Origin: Sphingomonas sp. FARSPH
GTDB taxonomy: Bacteria > Pseudomonadota > Alphaproteobacteria > Sphingomonadales > Sphingomonadaceae
Direction of reading: 5' to 3'
DNA: 64,000 nt
Assembly (NCBI RefSeq): GCF_003355005.1
Contig: NZ_CP029985.1
Location: forward strand, 1,541,001 to 1,605,000
The position numbers and the translations under genes are program-made. Position 1 is the first letter of the stretch, and each line of letters opens with the position of its first letter. Shown one piece after another: positions 1-8,396 of the stretch. Below the pieces are notes generated by a model, which was not told the DNA's origin, did not search any database, and saw only the letters and a list, made by a program, of their open reading frames with translations.

Positions 1-396
1 GACGACGTTGCCGCCCTGCGTCAGCGTCACCGCGCCGATCATCGTGATGACGCGGCGGTTGAGGTCGTAGATCGCATATTGGCTGCGCGCGGTCTGGTCC
101 GGACGGCGGACGGTGACGCCGCCGGCGGCATCGATGCGCGACACCTGCGGATTGCCGCCGATCACCTCGCCCGTATAGGCGACCGTCACCCGCGCGGCGT
201 TGAGCGTCATCTCCGCCTGCCTGATCGCGACGTTACCGGTCAGGATGCCCCGATTCGCCTTGTCCTGCAGCTCGATATTATCGGCGGAAAAATCGATCGG
301 CGCGTTCGAATTGTGGCGCTGCTGCGCCGCCAGCGGGGTGGCGACGGAAACGAGGGCGATCGACAGGGCGATCGGGAGGGGGAGCTGCGCGCGCAT
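1..396 (-). CDS. lptA: LptA, periplasmic LPS-transport protein (partial, cut by window edge)
   Basis: The visible 132 codons begin MRAQLPLPIALSIALVSV, a Sec signal peptide ending near PLAAQ. An OstA/LptA beta-jellyroll sequence follows (PIDFSADNIELQDK, GNVAIRQAEMTL, YTGEVIGGNPQV, DQTARSQYAIYDL). LptA forms the periplasmic bridge that carries lipopolysaccharide from LptBFGC in the inner membrane to LptDE in the outer membrane. The ATG lies 5 bases after the stop of lptC on the same strand, so the two are cotranscribed. The C-terminus lies beyond the left edge. In related genomes lptB and rpoN usually follow, but that cannot be seen here. Family assignment is firm because the signal peptide, the fold-typical motifs and the neighbour all agree. 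Confidence 0.9.
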   Translation of the reverse strand, partial: MRAQLPLPIALSIALVSVATPLAAQQRHNSNAPIDFSADNIELQDKANRGILTGNVAIRQAEMTLNAARVTVAYTGEVIGGNPQVSRIDAAGGVTVRRPDQTARSQYAIYDLNRRVITMIGAVTLTQGGNVV

Positions 397-401
397 GCCG
401 G

Positions 402-1040
402 CTATCTCGCCCCTCGCGGCACGATCCGCAAGCGGGCATTGCCATGCAATCGCACGACGCGATCATCGAGGTTCGCGTTGATGCTGTTGGCGCTGAACGT
501 CCCCTGCTTCACGGTGCCGCGCACGCCGCCGTCGCTCCTCACCGTCTTCGCCTTCATGTCGACGACGGCGTCGGTGGTGTCGAGGCTGTAATTGTTGGGT
601 GCGCGCACCGCGATCGGTCCGCGCACGCGCAATTGTTCGGAATTGAGGTCGTAATTGCCCTTGTCCGCGCGCAAGGTAGCGGGGCCGTCGGTCAGTTGCA
701 GGTCTGCGGCCATGCGGTTGATCTGGACGATCGGCACCGACGACGACTGCTGCACCGCGGAACCCGCGTCGAGGCGGAAGGCCTGGCCCTTGTCGTCGAG
801 CCCGCGATAGGTCGCCGACTGCAGCTTCATCCGCTCGTGCGCGACCTCGACCTTGTTCTTGTCGAGGACGAACGACACCTCGCTGCCCGCGGTCAGCGGC
901 GCCATCACCAGAAACGCGGCGAGCACGCCGATCGCGATCGGCAGCGTGGTGCCGAGGATGCGGATCAGCCGGTCGTGGCGGCTGCCCGGGGCGGCCCATT
1001 GCTGGCGGGCGGTGCGGGCGCGGAGGGCGACGTCGGACAT
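402..1040 (-). CDS. lptC: LptC, LPS export ABC transporter periplasmic/inner-membrane protein
   Basis: This 212-residue protein has one N-terminal membrane anchor at about residues 28-49 (LGTTLPIAIGVLAAFLVMAP), then a periplasmic LptC/YrbK jellyroll domain with motifs such as FRLDAGSAVQQ and LRADKGNYDL, where the repeated beta-strands resemble LptA. LptC docks on LptBFG and passes LPS to LptA. The start ATG at 1040 gives MSDVALRARTARQQW and places the gene 11 bases after the RNase D stop. The stop is followed 5 bases later by lptA. The order rnd-lptC-lptA is usual in sphingomonads and supports the call. Confidence 0.92.
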   Translation of the reverse strand: MSDVALRARTARQQWAAPGSRHDRLIRILGTTLPIAIGVLAAFLVMAPLTAGSEVSFVLDKNKVEVAHERMKLQSATYRGLDDKGQAFRLDAGSAVQQSSSVPIVQINRMAADLQLTDGPATLRADKGNYDLNSEQLRVRGPIAVRAPNNYSLDTTDAVVDMKAKTVRSDGGVRGTVKQGTFSANSINANLDDRVVRLHGNARLRIVPRGAR

Positions 1041-1051
1041 GCTATCCGCTA

Positions 1052-1672
1052 CTACGCGTGAGCGAAGATATCGATCTCCGGCCAGCCGGCGAGATCGAGC
1101 GCGGCGCGCGTGGGCAGGAAATCGAAACACGCCTGCGCCAGGTGCAGGCGGTTCTCGCGGATCAGGCGCCGTTCCAGTTCGTCCTTGAGGCGATGGAGGA
1201 AGCGCACGTCGCTGGCGGCATAATCCTTCTGCGCGTCGCTGAGCTCGGGCCCGCCCCAGTCGGACGACTGCTGCTGCTTCGACAATTCCTGGCCGAGCAA
1301 TTCGCGCACCAGTTCTTTCAGGCCGTGGCGGTCGGTGTAGGTCCGCACCAGGCGCGAGGCGATCTTCGTATCCCACACCGGCGCGGCGACGACGCTTAGG
1401 TAATGCTGCACGGCGGCGACGTCGAAACGGCCATAGTGGAACAGCTTCAGCCGCGAAGGGTCGGCGAGCACCGCCTTGAGGTTGGGCGCGGCATAGTCGC
1501 TGCCCGGCGCGAAGCGGACGAGATGCTCGTCGGGCCCGCCGTCGGACAGCTGGACGACGCACAATCGGTCGCGCGGCGTGATGAGGCCCATGGTCTCACT
1601 GTCCACCGCGATCGCGGCACCGGGGGCGAAGACGTCGGCGGGGAGGTCTTCCTCGTGGAAGTGTACGGTCAT
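1052..1672 (-). CDS. rnd: Ribonuclease D-like 3'-5' exonuclease (single DEDD domain)
   Basis: The product is 206 residues and is a DnaQ-like 3'-5' exonuclease of the RNase D type. ExoI is AVDSETMGL (D24 and E26), and ExoIII is the YAASDV segment near residue 151, giving a DEDDy arrangement. It lacks the C-terminal HRDC domain of E. coli RNase D (about 375 residues), which is normal for the short alphaproteobacterial form. It probably trims 3' ends of tRNA or other small RNAs. The ATG at 1672 was chosen because the exonuclease domain begins right after it and sequence further upstream is arginine-rich and not conserved-looking. It is the first gene of the rnd-lptC-lptA unit, and the divergent cold-shock gene lies upstream across 287 noncoding bases. 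Confidence 0.88.
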   Translation of the reverse strand: MTVHFHEEDLPADVFAPGAAIAVDSETMGLITPRDRLCVVQLSDGGPDEHLVRFAPGSDYAAPNLKAVLADPSRLKLFHYGRFDVAAVQHYLSVVAAPVWDTKIASRLVRTYTDRHGLKELVRELLGQELSKQQQSSDWGGPELSDAQKDYAASDVRFLHRLKDELERRLIRENRLHLAQACFDFLPTRAALDLAGWPEIDIFAHA

Positions 1673-1959
1673 GCGACTCGCCCTACGCGGTGCGACCCTG
1701 CCGCTCAATATGCGACCGCGCCGATGCCTGAAATCCCGGCAGGAATGTGCCGGGCTGTGCCGTTCCGGCCACGCCCGCGCAAGTATTGGCACCAGACGGT
1801 CGCGGCACACGACGAATTTGTTCGCAGGGTCTTGCTTTGTGCGCTATGGGTTCGGTCATGGCGCAAAAGGTTTCGCGCCCGAAGGCTCGCGTTCGTCGTC
1901 CGGCGCACGGGTTCTTCGACAGGATCGGATGCGGGCGAACCGGGAAGACGAACAGGTTT

Positions 1960-2793
1960 ATGAGTTACGACAAGGGTGGCCGCGGCAATCGTGGCGGACG
2001 TGGTCGCGATAAGCGCGATGGCTTCGGTGGCGACGATTTCGGCGGCGGCTTCGGTGGCGGTGGTTTCGGCGGCGGTGATCGCGGCGGCTTTGGCGGCGGC
2101 GGTTTCGGCGGTGGTGACCGTGGCGGCTTCGGCGGCGGCGGCGGTTTCGGTGGCGGCGGCGGCGGTGGTTTCCGCGGCGGCGGCGGTGGCGGCTTCGGTG
2201 GTGGTGGTGGCGGCGGCTTCGGCGGCGGTCGCGGCATGCCGCCGCAGGTCGTCGGCGAGGGCACCGGCGTCGTCAAGTTCTTCAACGCGCAGAAGGGCTT
2301 CGGCTTCGTCGTGCGCGATGACGGCGGCGAAGACGTGTTCGTCCACATCTCCGCGGTCGAGCAGGCCGGCCTGTCCGGCCTCGCCGAAGGCCAGCCGCTC
2401 GGCTTCACGCTCGTCGACCGCGGTGGCCGCATCTCGGCGACCGAGCTCAAGATCGATGGCGAGCCGATGGCGGTTACCGAGCGCGCGCCGCGTGAGCCGC
2501 GCGAAGGCGGCTTCGGCGATCGTGGCCCGCGTGCGGGCGGCGCTGGCGGTGCCGGTGGCCCGCAGCGTCAGCTGACCGGTGAGAAGGCGACCGGTACGGT
2601 CAAGTTCTTCAACGCGATGAAGGGCTTCGGCTTCATTCAGCGCGACGACGGCCAGCCCGACGCATTCGTCCACATCTCGGCGGTCGAGCGTGCCGGCATG
2701 CCGACGCTGAACGAGGGCGATCGCCTGCAGTTCGAGATCGAGGTCGATCGTCGCGGCAAGTATGCGGCGGTCAACCTGTCGCCGGGCAGCTGA
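1960..2793 (+). CDS. Cold-shock protein with Gly-rich N-terminal region and two cold-shock domains
   Basis: The 277-residue product starts MSYDKGGRGN. Residues 5-93 are almost entirely Gly, Phe, Arg and Asp in RGG, FGGG and GGDRGGF repeats. Two cold-shock domains follow at about 100-166 and 208-275, each with RNP1 (KGFGFVVRDD, KGFGFIQRDD) and RNP2 (DVFVHISAVE, DAFVHISAVE) motifs that bind single-stranded RNA or DNA. The domains are joined by a second Gly/Arg-rich linker. Double-CSD proteins are usual in alphaproteobacteria, but the long RGG/FGG head is a sphingomonad-like addition and suggests RNA chaperone or condensate behaviour (inference). The reading frame stays open further upstream, but translation from 1960 gives the conserved-looking start. 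A strong hairpin terminator follows at 2821. Confidence 0.88.
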   Translation: MSYDKGGRGNRGGRGRDKRDGFGGDDFGGGFGGGGFGGGDRGGFGGGGFGGGDRGGFGGGGGFGGGGGGGFRGGGGGGFGGGGGGGFGGGRGMPPQVVGEGTGVVKFFNAQKGFGFVVRDDGGEDVFVHISAVEQAGLSGLAEGQPLGFTLVDRGGRISATELKIDGEPMAVTERAPREPREGGFGDRGPRAGGAGGAGGPQRQLTGEKATGTVKFFNAMKGFGFIQRDDGQPDAFVHISAVERAGMPTLNEGDRLQFEIEVDRRGKYAAVNLSPGS

Positions 2794-2820
2794 TCGCTTC
2801 CGATCCTGCTATGATGACGG

Positions 2821-2855
2821 CGGCCCGTCCGGATAGTCCGGGCGGGCCGTTCGTG
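2821..2855 (+). terminator. Intrinsic terminator after the cold-shock gene
   Basis: A 13-base stem (cggcccgtccgga / tccgggcgggccg, one G-T pair) with a 3-base loop is followed by ttcgtgtttta. It lies 27 bases after the cold-shock stop and just upstream of the cyclase gene. Confidence 0.75.
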
Positions 2856-2871
2856 TTTTAGGGGCTTGCCG

Positions 2872-3678
2872 ATGCGTTTCTGGTCGATTCTTTCCGTCTT
2901 GCCCCTGCTGGTCGCGGGTGCCGCCGCGCCGGTGCCGCAGGCGGCGACCGTCGCGACCCCGCGCGCGGACGCGCCCGTGCCGCTGCTGACGGCGCGCGTG
3001 GTCGCACGCTATCCGCATGACACGCATGCCTTTACCGAAGGCCTGATCTTCGCCGACGGCGCGCTCTACGAAAGCGTCGGGCGCGAGGGCGAATCGGAGG
3101 TGCGCCGGGTGCAGCTGGCCGACGGCAAGGTGCTGGCGCGCGCCTCCATCCCGCCCGCGCAGTTCGGCGAAGGGCTGGCGCGGTGGGGCGACCAGCTGAT
3201 CAGCCTGACCTGGCACGACGGCGTCGCGCACCGCTGGGACCGCAAGACCCTGCGCGCGGTCGGCACTGCGCGCTTCCCGGGCGAGGGCTGGGGGCTGGCG
3301 AGCGAGGGGAAGGCCCTGATCGAATCGGATGGCAGCGCGACGCTGAAGCGCTTCGACCCTGCGACGATGCGCGTCACCGGCCGCCTCGCGGTGACGATCC
3401 GCGGTAAGCCCGTCGACCAGCTCAACGAGTTGGAGGTCGTCGACGGCCAGATTCTCGCCAACGTCTGGCGCACGCCCTGGATCGTGCGCATCGATCCCGC
3501 GAGCGGCAGGGTCGACGCGGTCATCGACCTGCGCGCCCTCGTCGCCGAGGTCGCGGCGACCGACCCCGAAGCGGTGCCCAACGGCATCGCCTGGGACGAA
3601 AAGGGCCGGCGGCTGTTCGTCACGGGCAAATTGTGGCCGACGGTGTTCGAGGTGAAGCTGGAGCCGGCGGCGGATTAG
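2872..3678 (+). CDS. Glutaminyl-peptide cyclotransferase (plant/bacterial-type glutamine cyclotransferase)
   Basis: The 268-residue protein has a signal peptide (MRFWSILSVLPLLVAGAAAP) and then a five-bladed beta-propeller of the glutamine cyclotransferase family. Diagnostic motifs are YPHDTHAFTEGL near the mature N-terminus, FGEGLARW, GEGWGLASEG, QLNELEVVDGQILANVW and NGIAWDEKGRRLFVTGKLWP. The enzyme converts N-terminal glutamine of peptides to pyroglutamate in the periplasm and protects them from aminopeptidases. A TTG start two codons upstream is possible, but ATG 2872 has an aggggc ribosome site at proper spacing. It is followed, in opposite orientation, by a DUF5946 gene with only 7 bases between the stops. 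Confidence 0.9.
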   Translation: MRFWSILSVLPLLVAGAAAPVPQAATVATPRADAPVPLLTARVVARYPHDTHAFTEGLIFADGALYESVGREGESEVRRVQLADGKVLARASIPPAQFGEGLARWGDQLISLTWHDGVAHRWDRKTLRAVGTARFPGEGWGLASEGKALIESDGSATLKRFDPATMRVTGRLAVTIRGKPVDQLNELEVVDGQILANVWRTPWIVRIDPASGRVDAVIDLRALVAEVAATDPEAVPNGIAWDEKGRRLFVTGKLWPTVFEVKLEPAAD

Positions 3679-3685
3679 GCGGCGG

Positions 3686-4216
3686 TTACGCGCCGAGCCG
3701 ATCGAGCAAGATGTCGGTCGGCTCGCCCAGTGCCGCCCACGCATCATAGGCGCACCGCGCCCACTCGCGTACCATCGGCACGTGCGATGCCACCGGCGCG
3801 GCGAGCACATCGGCATGCGTGATGGCGAATCCGATCGGAATGTCCGGCAGCGAGGCGAAGTGGCCTTTGGCAAGCTTCTGCATGATCGGGGTGATCCCGG
3901 CCAGCGGTCGCCGACGCGCGAACGCGAGCCGCAAAGCGGCATAATGCACCCATACCGACTGCACCGCGCGCCGATCGCTCGGATCGCCGGGATGCTGCAG
4001 GGCGTGGGCATCGACGGTCAGCCGGTGAACGGCGCCAAACAAAGCCGGATTTTCGTACTCGCGCGTGAGAAGGCGGCCGTAGGCGGCCCAGCATCCGGGG
4101 GTCGACAGCATATAGCTATGCGTCGGTCCCGCCGTCGCCGGAAAGAAACCGCCGCAACCCGGGCATCGCTCGTCCGCCTCGTCGCGCATGTCCCGCCATT
4201 TCCATCCCGATGCCAT
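3686..4216 (-). CDS. DUF5946 family protein
   Basis: This is a 176-residue soluble protein with an N-terminal CPGCGGFFP zinc-knuckle-like motif (about residues 18-26), then GPTHSYMLSTPGCWAAYG, LTVDAHALQHPGD and a helical C-terminal half (RLAFARRRPLAGITPIMQK). These segments match the DUF5946 family, whose function is unknown. The paired cysteines together with nearby His and Cys could bind a metal. It faces the cyclase gene tail to tail and is divergent from a DUF4336 gene across 340 bases. No catalytic residues could be assigned, so no reaction is proposed. Confidence 0.7.
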   Translation of the reverse strand: MASGWKWRDMRDEADERCPGCGGFFPATAGPTHSYMLSTPGCWAAYGRLLTREYENPALFGAVHRLTVDAHALQHPGDPSDRRAVQSVWVHYAALRLAFARRRPLAGITPIMQKLAKGHFASLPDIPIGFAITHADVLAAPVASHVPMVREWARCAYDAWAALGEPTDILLDRLGA

Positions 4217-4556
4217 CCACCCTCTGGCTAGAAGGGAATCGCATCATCCCGATCATCATGCCTGACATGTTCCGGCATAGCGAAAAGGCTTTGCGCCTGC
4301 CTTCCGAAAAGTGGCCGATCAGGTCCGTGTGTCGCGTTTACCCGCATGCCGGGCTGGCGGGCGGCGCGTGATGCTGCGATGTCGTTGCTTCGACAACGGG
4401 TTTGTGGGGGCGAGCGATCTGGCGCGCGAATCCCCGCGGGAGACCGATGCCCCCCACCGTTGGGATGCTTCGAGTGCCCGCAGGTTCCGACGGCAAGCGG
4501 CATGCCGACTACCGACCGTGTCCAGTCCAGACTAAGCTTGGCGAGGAGGGGCGATC
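4217..4556. other. Intergenic region, no convincing gene
   Basis: This 340-base stretch separates the divergent DUF5946 and DUF4336 genes and must carry their promoters. Open frames cross it but encode low-complexity arginine-rich sequence with no domain. A purine-rich ribosome site (gaggagg) lies at its right end before 4557. I saw no strong hairpin or RNA gene. Confidence 0.5.
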
Positions 4557-5249
4557 ATGCTGCATCGGTTCGGCGACGAGATTTGGACGGTCGAGGGCGC
4601 GACCGTGTTTGTGGCGGGCTTCGCCTACCCAACACGGATGGCCGTGATCCGACTCTCCACGGGCGACCTTTTCGTCTGGTCGCCCACCGCCCTGTCGGAT
4701 CGGCTTCAAGCCGCAATCGAAATCCTGGGGCCAGTACGGCATATCGTTGCGCCAAATACCCTGCACCACCTTTTCATCGGCGAATGGCAGGCAGCCTATC
4801 CGGATGCGTCCCTGTACGGATTGCCGGCGTTGCGGGCCAAACGACCCGATCTACGCTGGGACCAGGACCTTGCGGACGCCCCCGCCGCCGCTTGGTCGGC
4901 CGAGATCGACCAGGTGTTGGTGGACAGAAACAGGATCACGGCGGAAGTCGTGTTCTTTCACCGGCGGAGCCGAACGGCGATCTTCACCGACCTTGTCCAG
5001 CATTTCGCGCCGGGATGGTTCAAAGGGTGGCGCGGTTTGGTCGCCAGCCTCGACCGCCTGACCGCGGACCGTCCGACTGTCCCCCGCAAGTTCCGGATGA
5101 TGTTTCGGGACCGCGATCGCGCGCGACGGGCCGTGAGGCGGATCGCGGCATGGCCGACGGAGAGCGTGCTGTTGGCGCACGGCGCGCCGATCACGCACGA
5201 CGGCCGCGACGCGATCCTGCATGCCTTCGCGTGGCTGCTGCGCGTGTAG
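4557..5249 (+). CDS. DUF4336 domain-containing protein (metallo-beta-lactamase-like fold)
   Basis: The 230-residue product has the DUF4336 pattern: an N-terminal VEGATVFVAGFAYPTRMAVI segment, then LSTGDLFVWSPTAL, GPVRHIVAPNTLHHLFIGEW, YPDASLYGLPALRAKRPDL, and a C-terminal LLAHGAPITHDGRDAI. This resembles a metallo-beta-lactamase hydrolase in which part of the usual HxHxDH signature is replaced (APNTLHHLF). Substrate and activity are not known. The ATG at 4557 has a very good ribosome site (gaggaggggcgatc) 8 bases upstream. It ends 22 bases before the convergent DNA ligase stop. Confidence 0.75.
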   Translation: MLHRFGDEIWTVEGATVFVAGFAYPTRMAVIRLSTGDLFVWSPTALSDRLQAAIEILGPVRHIVAPNTLHHLFIGEWQAAYPDASLYGLPALRAKRPDLRWDQDLADAPAAAWSAEIDQVLVDRNRITAEVVFFHRRSRTAIFTDLVQHFAPGWFKGWRGLVASLDRLTADRPTVPRKFRMMFRDRDRARRAVRRIAAWPTESVLLAHGAPITHDGRDAILHAFAWLLRV

Positions 5250-5271
5250 CAGGCGGCGCGTCGATCGCGGC

Positions 5272-6861
5272 TCACGTCACTAGCCGCCGCAGCGTCTCCA
5301 GTCGGTCGGCTTCCGCGGCGGGCTTGTCGGTGCGGATGCGGGCGATGCGCGGGAAACGCATCGCGACGCCGGACTTGTGGCGGGTGGAGGCGTGAACCGA
5401 ATCGAACGCGATCTCCAGCACCAGCGTCTTCTCCACCTCGCGTACCGGGCCGAAGCGTTGCACCGTGTGGCGGCGCACGAACGCGTCGAGCATGCGCAAC
5501 TCTTCGTCGGTGATCCCCGAATAGGCCTTGCCGACGGGGAGCAGCTCGCCCTCTTCGGTCCAGCAGCCGAACGTATAGTCGCTATAGTAAGAGGAGCGGC
5601 GGCCGTTGCCGCGCTGCGCGTACATCATCACGCAATCGGCGGTCAGCGGATCGCGTTTCCATTTGTACCACAGGCCGGCGCGGCGGCCGCCGACATAGGG
5701 CGAATCGCGGCGCTTGAGCATCACGCCCTCGATCGCGGCATCGCGCGCGCCGGCGCGGATCGCTTCGAGGTCGGTGAAGCTGTCGGCGGCGATCACCTGG
5801 CTGATGTCGAACCGGTCGGGATCGAGCCGCGGCACGAACGCCTCCAGTCGCGCGCGCCGTTCCGTCCAGGGCAGGGCACGCAAATCCTGGGCGCCGTCGA
5901 ACAGGATATCGTACAGGCGCACGAACGCGGGGTAATCGGCGAGCATCTTCTGGCTGACGACCTTGCGCCCGAGTCGCTGCTGCAGCGCGTTGAAGCTCGC
6001 CGCGCCGCCGCCATCCTCGAGCGTGCCGCCCTGCGCCTCGCCCTTGACCAGCAATTCGCCGTCGACCGCGCCGGGGGTGGAGAATGCGGCGGCGACGTCG
6101 GGGAAGCTCGCGGTCACGTCGTCGCCGGTGCGGCTGTACAGGCGCGTCTGGCCGGCGGTGTGGACGATCTGGACGCGGATGCCGTCCCATTTCCATTCCG
6201 CGGCATAATCGGCGAGGTCGACCTGCGCATCCTCGAGGCCATGCGCGAGCATGAAGGGGCGGAACACCGGCACGTCGGCGGCGGTCGGCTGCGCGCCGCC
6301 CGCGGCCCAGGCGAACAGCGGCGCATAAGGCGGCGACAGGCCGTGCCACACCTCCTCCACCGCATCGATGTCGAGGTCGAACGCCTGCGCCAGCGCGGTC
6401 TTGGCGAGCCGCGCGGAAACGCCGATGCGCAGTGCCCCCGTCGCCATCTTGAGCAGCGCGAACCGCTCCTCGGCATCGAGCCGGTCGAGCATGCCGGCGA
6501 GCGCGGCGGGCGCGTCGGAGCGCGACAGGTGCAGCAGGGTTTCGACCACCGACGCGACGGTGAGCGGGGGACCGGCGGGGGCGGGGACCGGCGCGGGCCA
6601 CAGCAGCGCGACCGTCTCCGCGGTATCGCCGACATAGTCGCGGCTCATCCGGAACAGCACGGGGTCGACGCGCGCCTCGATCAGCGCGCGCACCACCGCG
6701 GGCTTGATCCCTGGAATGTCGAGGTCGCCGGTCAGCGCCGCCATCGCCCAGCCGCGGTCGGGGTCGGGTGTGGCATGCAGATAGTCGACGATCAGCTTCA
6801 GCTTCGCGTTGCGCCCGCGCGTATAGATGAGCGAATCGAGAAGCGCGGCGAAGGCGTGCAT
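5272..6861 (-). CDS. ATP-dependent DNA ligase (PP_1105/cisplatin damage response type)
   Basis: The 529-residue protein has an N-terminal DNA-binding domain (MHAFAALLDSLIYTRGR to about residue 200), then a nucleotidyltransferase core with motif I EWKWDGIRVQ, where the lysine is the adenylation site. Motif III lies around VDGELLVKG and motif IV is IEGVMLKRRDSPY, and motif V is GLWYKWKRD. An OB-fold domain ends the protein. Length and order match the bacterial ligase family named for cisplatin damage response. That family usually lies beside an Lhr-type helicase, an exonuclease and the PdeM phosphoesterase. None of these is next to it here. The ATG at 6861 starts directly at the conserved MHAFAALLD sequence. 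Its start region almost touches the divergent phosphoesterase gene. Confidence 0.9.
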   Translation of the reverse strand: MHAFAALLDSLIYTRGRNAKLKLIVDYLHATPDPDRGWAMAALTGDLDIPGIKPAVVRALIEARVDPVLFRMSRDYVGDTAETVALLWPAPVPAPAGPPLTVASVVETLLHLSRSDAPAALAGMLDRLDAEERFALLKMATGALRIGVSARLAKTALAQAFDLDIDAVEEVWHGLSPPYAPLFAWAAGGAQPTAADVPVFRPFMLAHGLEDAQVDLADYAAEWKWDGIRVQIVHTAGQTRLYSRTGDDVTASFPDVAAAFSTPGAVDGELLVKGEAQGGTLEDGGGAASFNALQQRLGRKVVSQKMLADYPAFVRLYDILFDGAQDLRALPWTERRARLEAFVPRLDPDRFDISQVIAADSFTDLEAIRAGARDAAIEGVMLKRRDSPYVGGRRAGLWYKWKRDPLTADCVMMYAQRGNGRRSSYYSDYTFGCWTEEGELLPVGKAYSGITDEELRMLDAFVRRHTVQRFGPVREVEKTLVLEIAFDSVHASTRHKSGVAMRFPRIARIRTDKPAAEADRLETLRRLVT

Positions 6862-6904
6862 GACGGTCGAAACGCCTGGTGACGGCGAACCGCTCCCCCT
6901 AGCG

Positions 6905-7774
6905 ATGGCGAATATGACGAGAGCGATGCGCAGGATCGGGGCGGTGATGCTTGGGCTGGCGGCGGCGGGCGCCGCCACGGTCGGTTATGGCCTGCACGAA
7001 ATCGTCGCCGCGCCGGTGGTCAGGACGACGCGGGTCGCGCTGCGCGACTGGCCGGCGGGGGCAGCGCCGATCACGATCGCGTTGGTCAGCGACATCCACA
7101 TCGGCAACCGCGCGATGGATGCAAGTCGCCTCGATCGAATCGTCGCGGCGGTCAACGCGCGGCGGCCCGACCTCGTGCTTCTCGCGGGGGATTTCGTCAT
7201 CGGCCACGATGCGGCGAGCGGGGCCGGGGCGGCGGAGCAGCTCGTCGTGCCCTTGTCGCACCTGCGCGCACGGCTCGGCAGCTATGCGGTGCTTGGCAAT
7301 CACGATCACTGGACGGGGGCGGCGCGAGTCGCGCGCGCGCTGGCCGCCGCGGGTATCCCGACGCTGTCCAACCGCAGCGTGCGGGCGGGGCCGGTGACGC
7401 TGGTCGGGGTCGACGATGCGTATAGCGGCCATGACGATGTCGCGCGCGCCTTCGCCGGGGTCGGGCAGGGCGCGACGGTCGTGGTGACGCATTCGCCCGA
7501 TGTCGTCGCGCGGCTCGCGCCGGGGCAGGCGCCGCTGTTGCTCGCGGGGCATACGCATTGCGGGCAGGTGGTGCTGCCGACCGGTCGTGGGCTGACGGAA
7601 TACAGCCTGCTGACTGGGCAGCGGCTGTACGATCCGCGATACCGGTGCGGGCGGATCGACGATCCGGGACGGACGGTGATCGTCACCGCCGGCGTCGGCG
7701 GCGGCAGCGCGCCGGTGCGACTGAGCGCGCCGCCCGACTGGTGGCTAGTCACCGTCGGCCCGGCGCGCCTCTGA
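6905..7774 (+). CDS. Membrane-anchored metallophosphoesterase (YkuE-like)
   Basis: The protein starts MANMTRAMRRIGAVMLGLA, a signal anchor of one membrane helix, so the catalytic domain faces the periplasm. The calcineurin-like core shows all metal-binding motifs: SDIHIGN, LLAGDFVIG, LGNHDHW, VTHSPD and LAGHTHCGQ. The CGQ ending and the VTAGVGGGSAPVR tail are typical of the YkuE-like group often linked to lipid or phosphodiester hydrolysis. The start is not certain: ATG codons at 6860, 6905, 6914 and 6926 are all in frame, and 6860 also has a fair ribosome site (gaagg) but would overlap the divergent ligase start. It is not the PdeM nuclease that accompanies this ligase family, since that is a short soluble protein. 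Confidence 0.85.
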   Translation: MANMTRAMRRIGAVMLGLAAAGAATVGYGLHEIVAAPVVRTTRVALRDWPAGAAPITIALVSDIHIGNRAMDASRLDRIVAAVNARRPDLVLLAGDFVIGHDAASGAGAAEQLVVPLSHLRARLGSYAVLGNHDHWTGAARVARALAAAGIPTLSNRSVRAGPVTLVGVDDAYSGHDDVARAFAGVGQGATVVVTHSPDVVARLAPGQAPLLLAGHTHCGQVVLPTGRGLTEYSLLTGQRLYDPRYRCGRIDDPGRTVIVTAGVGGGSAPVRLSAPPDWWLVTVGPARL

Positions 7775-7803
7775 TCCGGATCGGCCGGATCGGGCTCGGG
7801 CGA

Positions 7804-8295
7804 TCAGCCCTTGCGGCTGGCCTCGAACAGGAACCAGGCGCGCTCTTCGGCCTGGTCGGTCCATTCGTCGACGATGCCGCTGGTGGCATTGTCCTTCGCC
7901 GCTTCGGCGGCATCCTTTACGGTGCGGAACGCCTCGACCAGCTTCAGATTGTCCTCGCGCAGTTCGGCGAGCATCGCGTGCGCGTCGACGAAATCCTTGT
8001 CGTTGTCGGCGATCGTCTGGCGGCGGCTGATGTCGCCGATCGAGCGCAGCGTCGTGTTACCGATCTTGCGCACGCGTTCGGCGATCGCATCGGTCACGCC
8101 CAGGATCTGCGCCGCCTGGTCGTCGAGCAGCAGGTGATAGTCGCGAAAATGCGGGCCCGACACGTGCCAGTGGAAGTTCTTGGTCTTGATATACAGCGCG
8201 AAACAGTCGGCGAGCGCGGCGTTGAGCGCATCGGCGACGGAGCGGGTGTTGGTGAGGTCGGTCGGCGTACGCAGCGCCGGGTTGGTATCGGCCAT
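7804..8295 (-). CDS. dps: Dps, DNA-binding ferritin-like protein
   Basis: The 163-residue protein has the Dps ferroxidase motif FHWHVSGPHFRDYHLLLDDQ (about residues 41-60), in which the two conserved histidines of helix B and downstream Asp form the inter-subunit iron site. The remaining four-helix bundle (DAIAERVRKIGNTTL, LREDNLKLVEAFRTVKDAAE, WTDQAEERAWFLFEASRKG) is complete. Dps dodecamers oxidise and store iron using hydrogen peroxide and protect DNA in stress. The start at 8295 has a ggaga ribosome site. The N-terminus lacks a Lys-rich tail, so direct DNA binding may be weak (inference). Confidence 0.92.
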   Translation of the reverse strand: MADTNPALRTPTDLTNTRSVADALNAALADCFALYIKTKNFHWHVSGPHFRDYHLLLDDQAAQILGVTDAIAERVRKIGNTTLRSIGDISRRQTIADNDKDFVDAHAMLAELREDNLKLVEAFRTVKDAAEAAKDNATSGIVDEWTDQAEERAWFLFEASRKG

Positions 8296-8396
8296 CGGGA
8301 CATCTCCTGCAATTTCGGTTCGGTGCGGCAACGACCCGACCGCCGAAATGCTCCCGCGAGCCTGCGCGACTTTCCTCGACCAGTCTGATCGGCGCG

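Noticed and set aside
4346..5395. Plus-strand 349-codon frame overlapping the DUF4336 gene
   Set aside because: Arg-rich product in another frame; DUF4336 has a strong ribosome site and family motifs.
5377..6882. Plus-strand 501-codon frame opposite the DNA ligase
   Set aside because: The ligase on the minus strand has all motifs; the plus product is domain-free.
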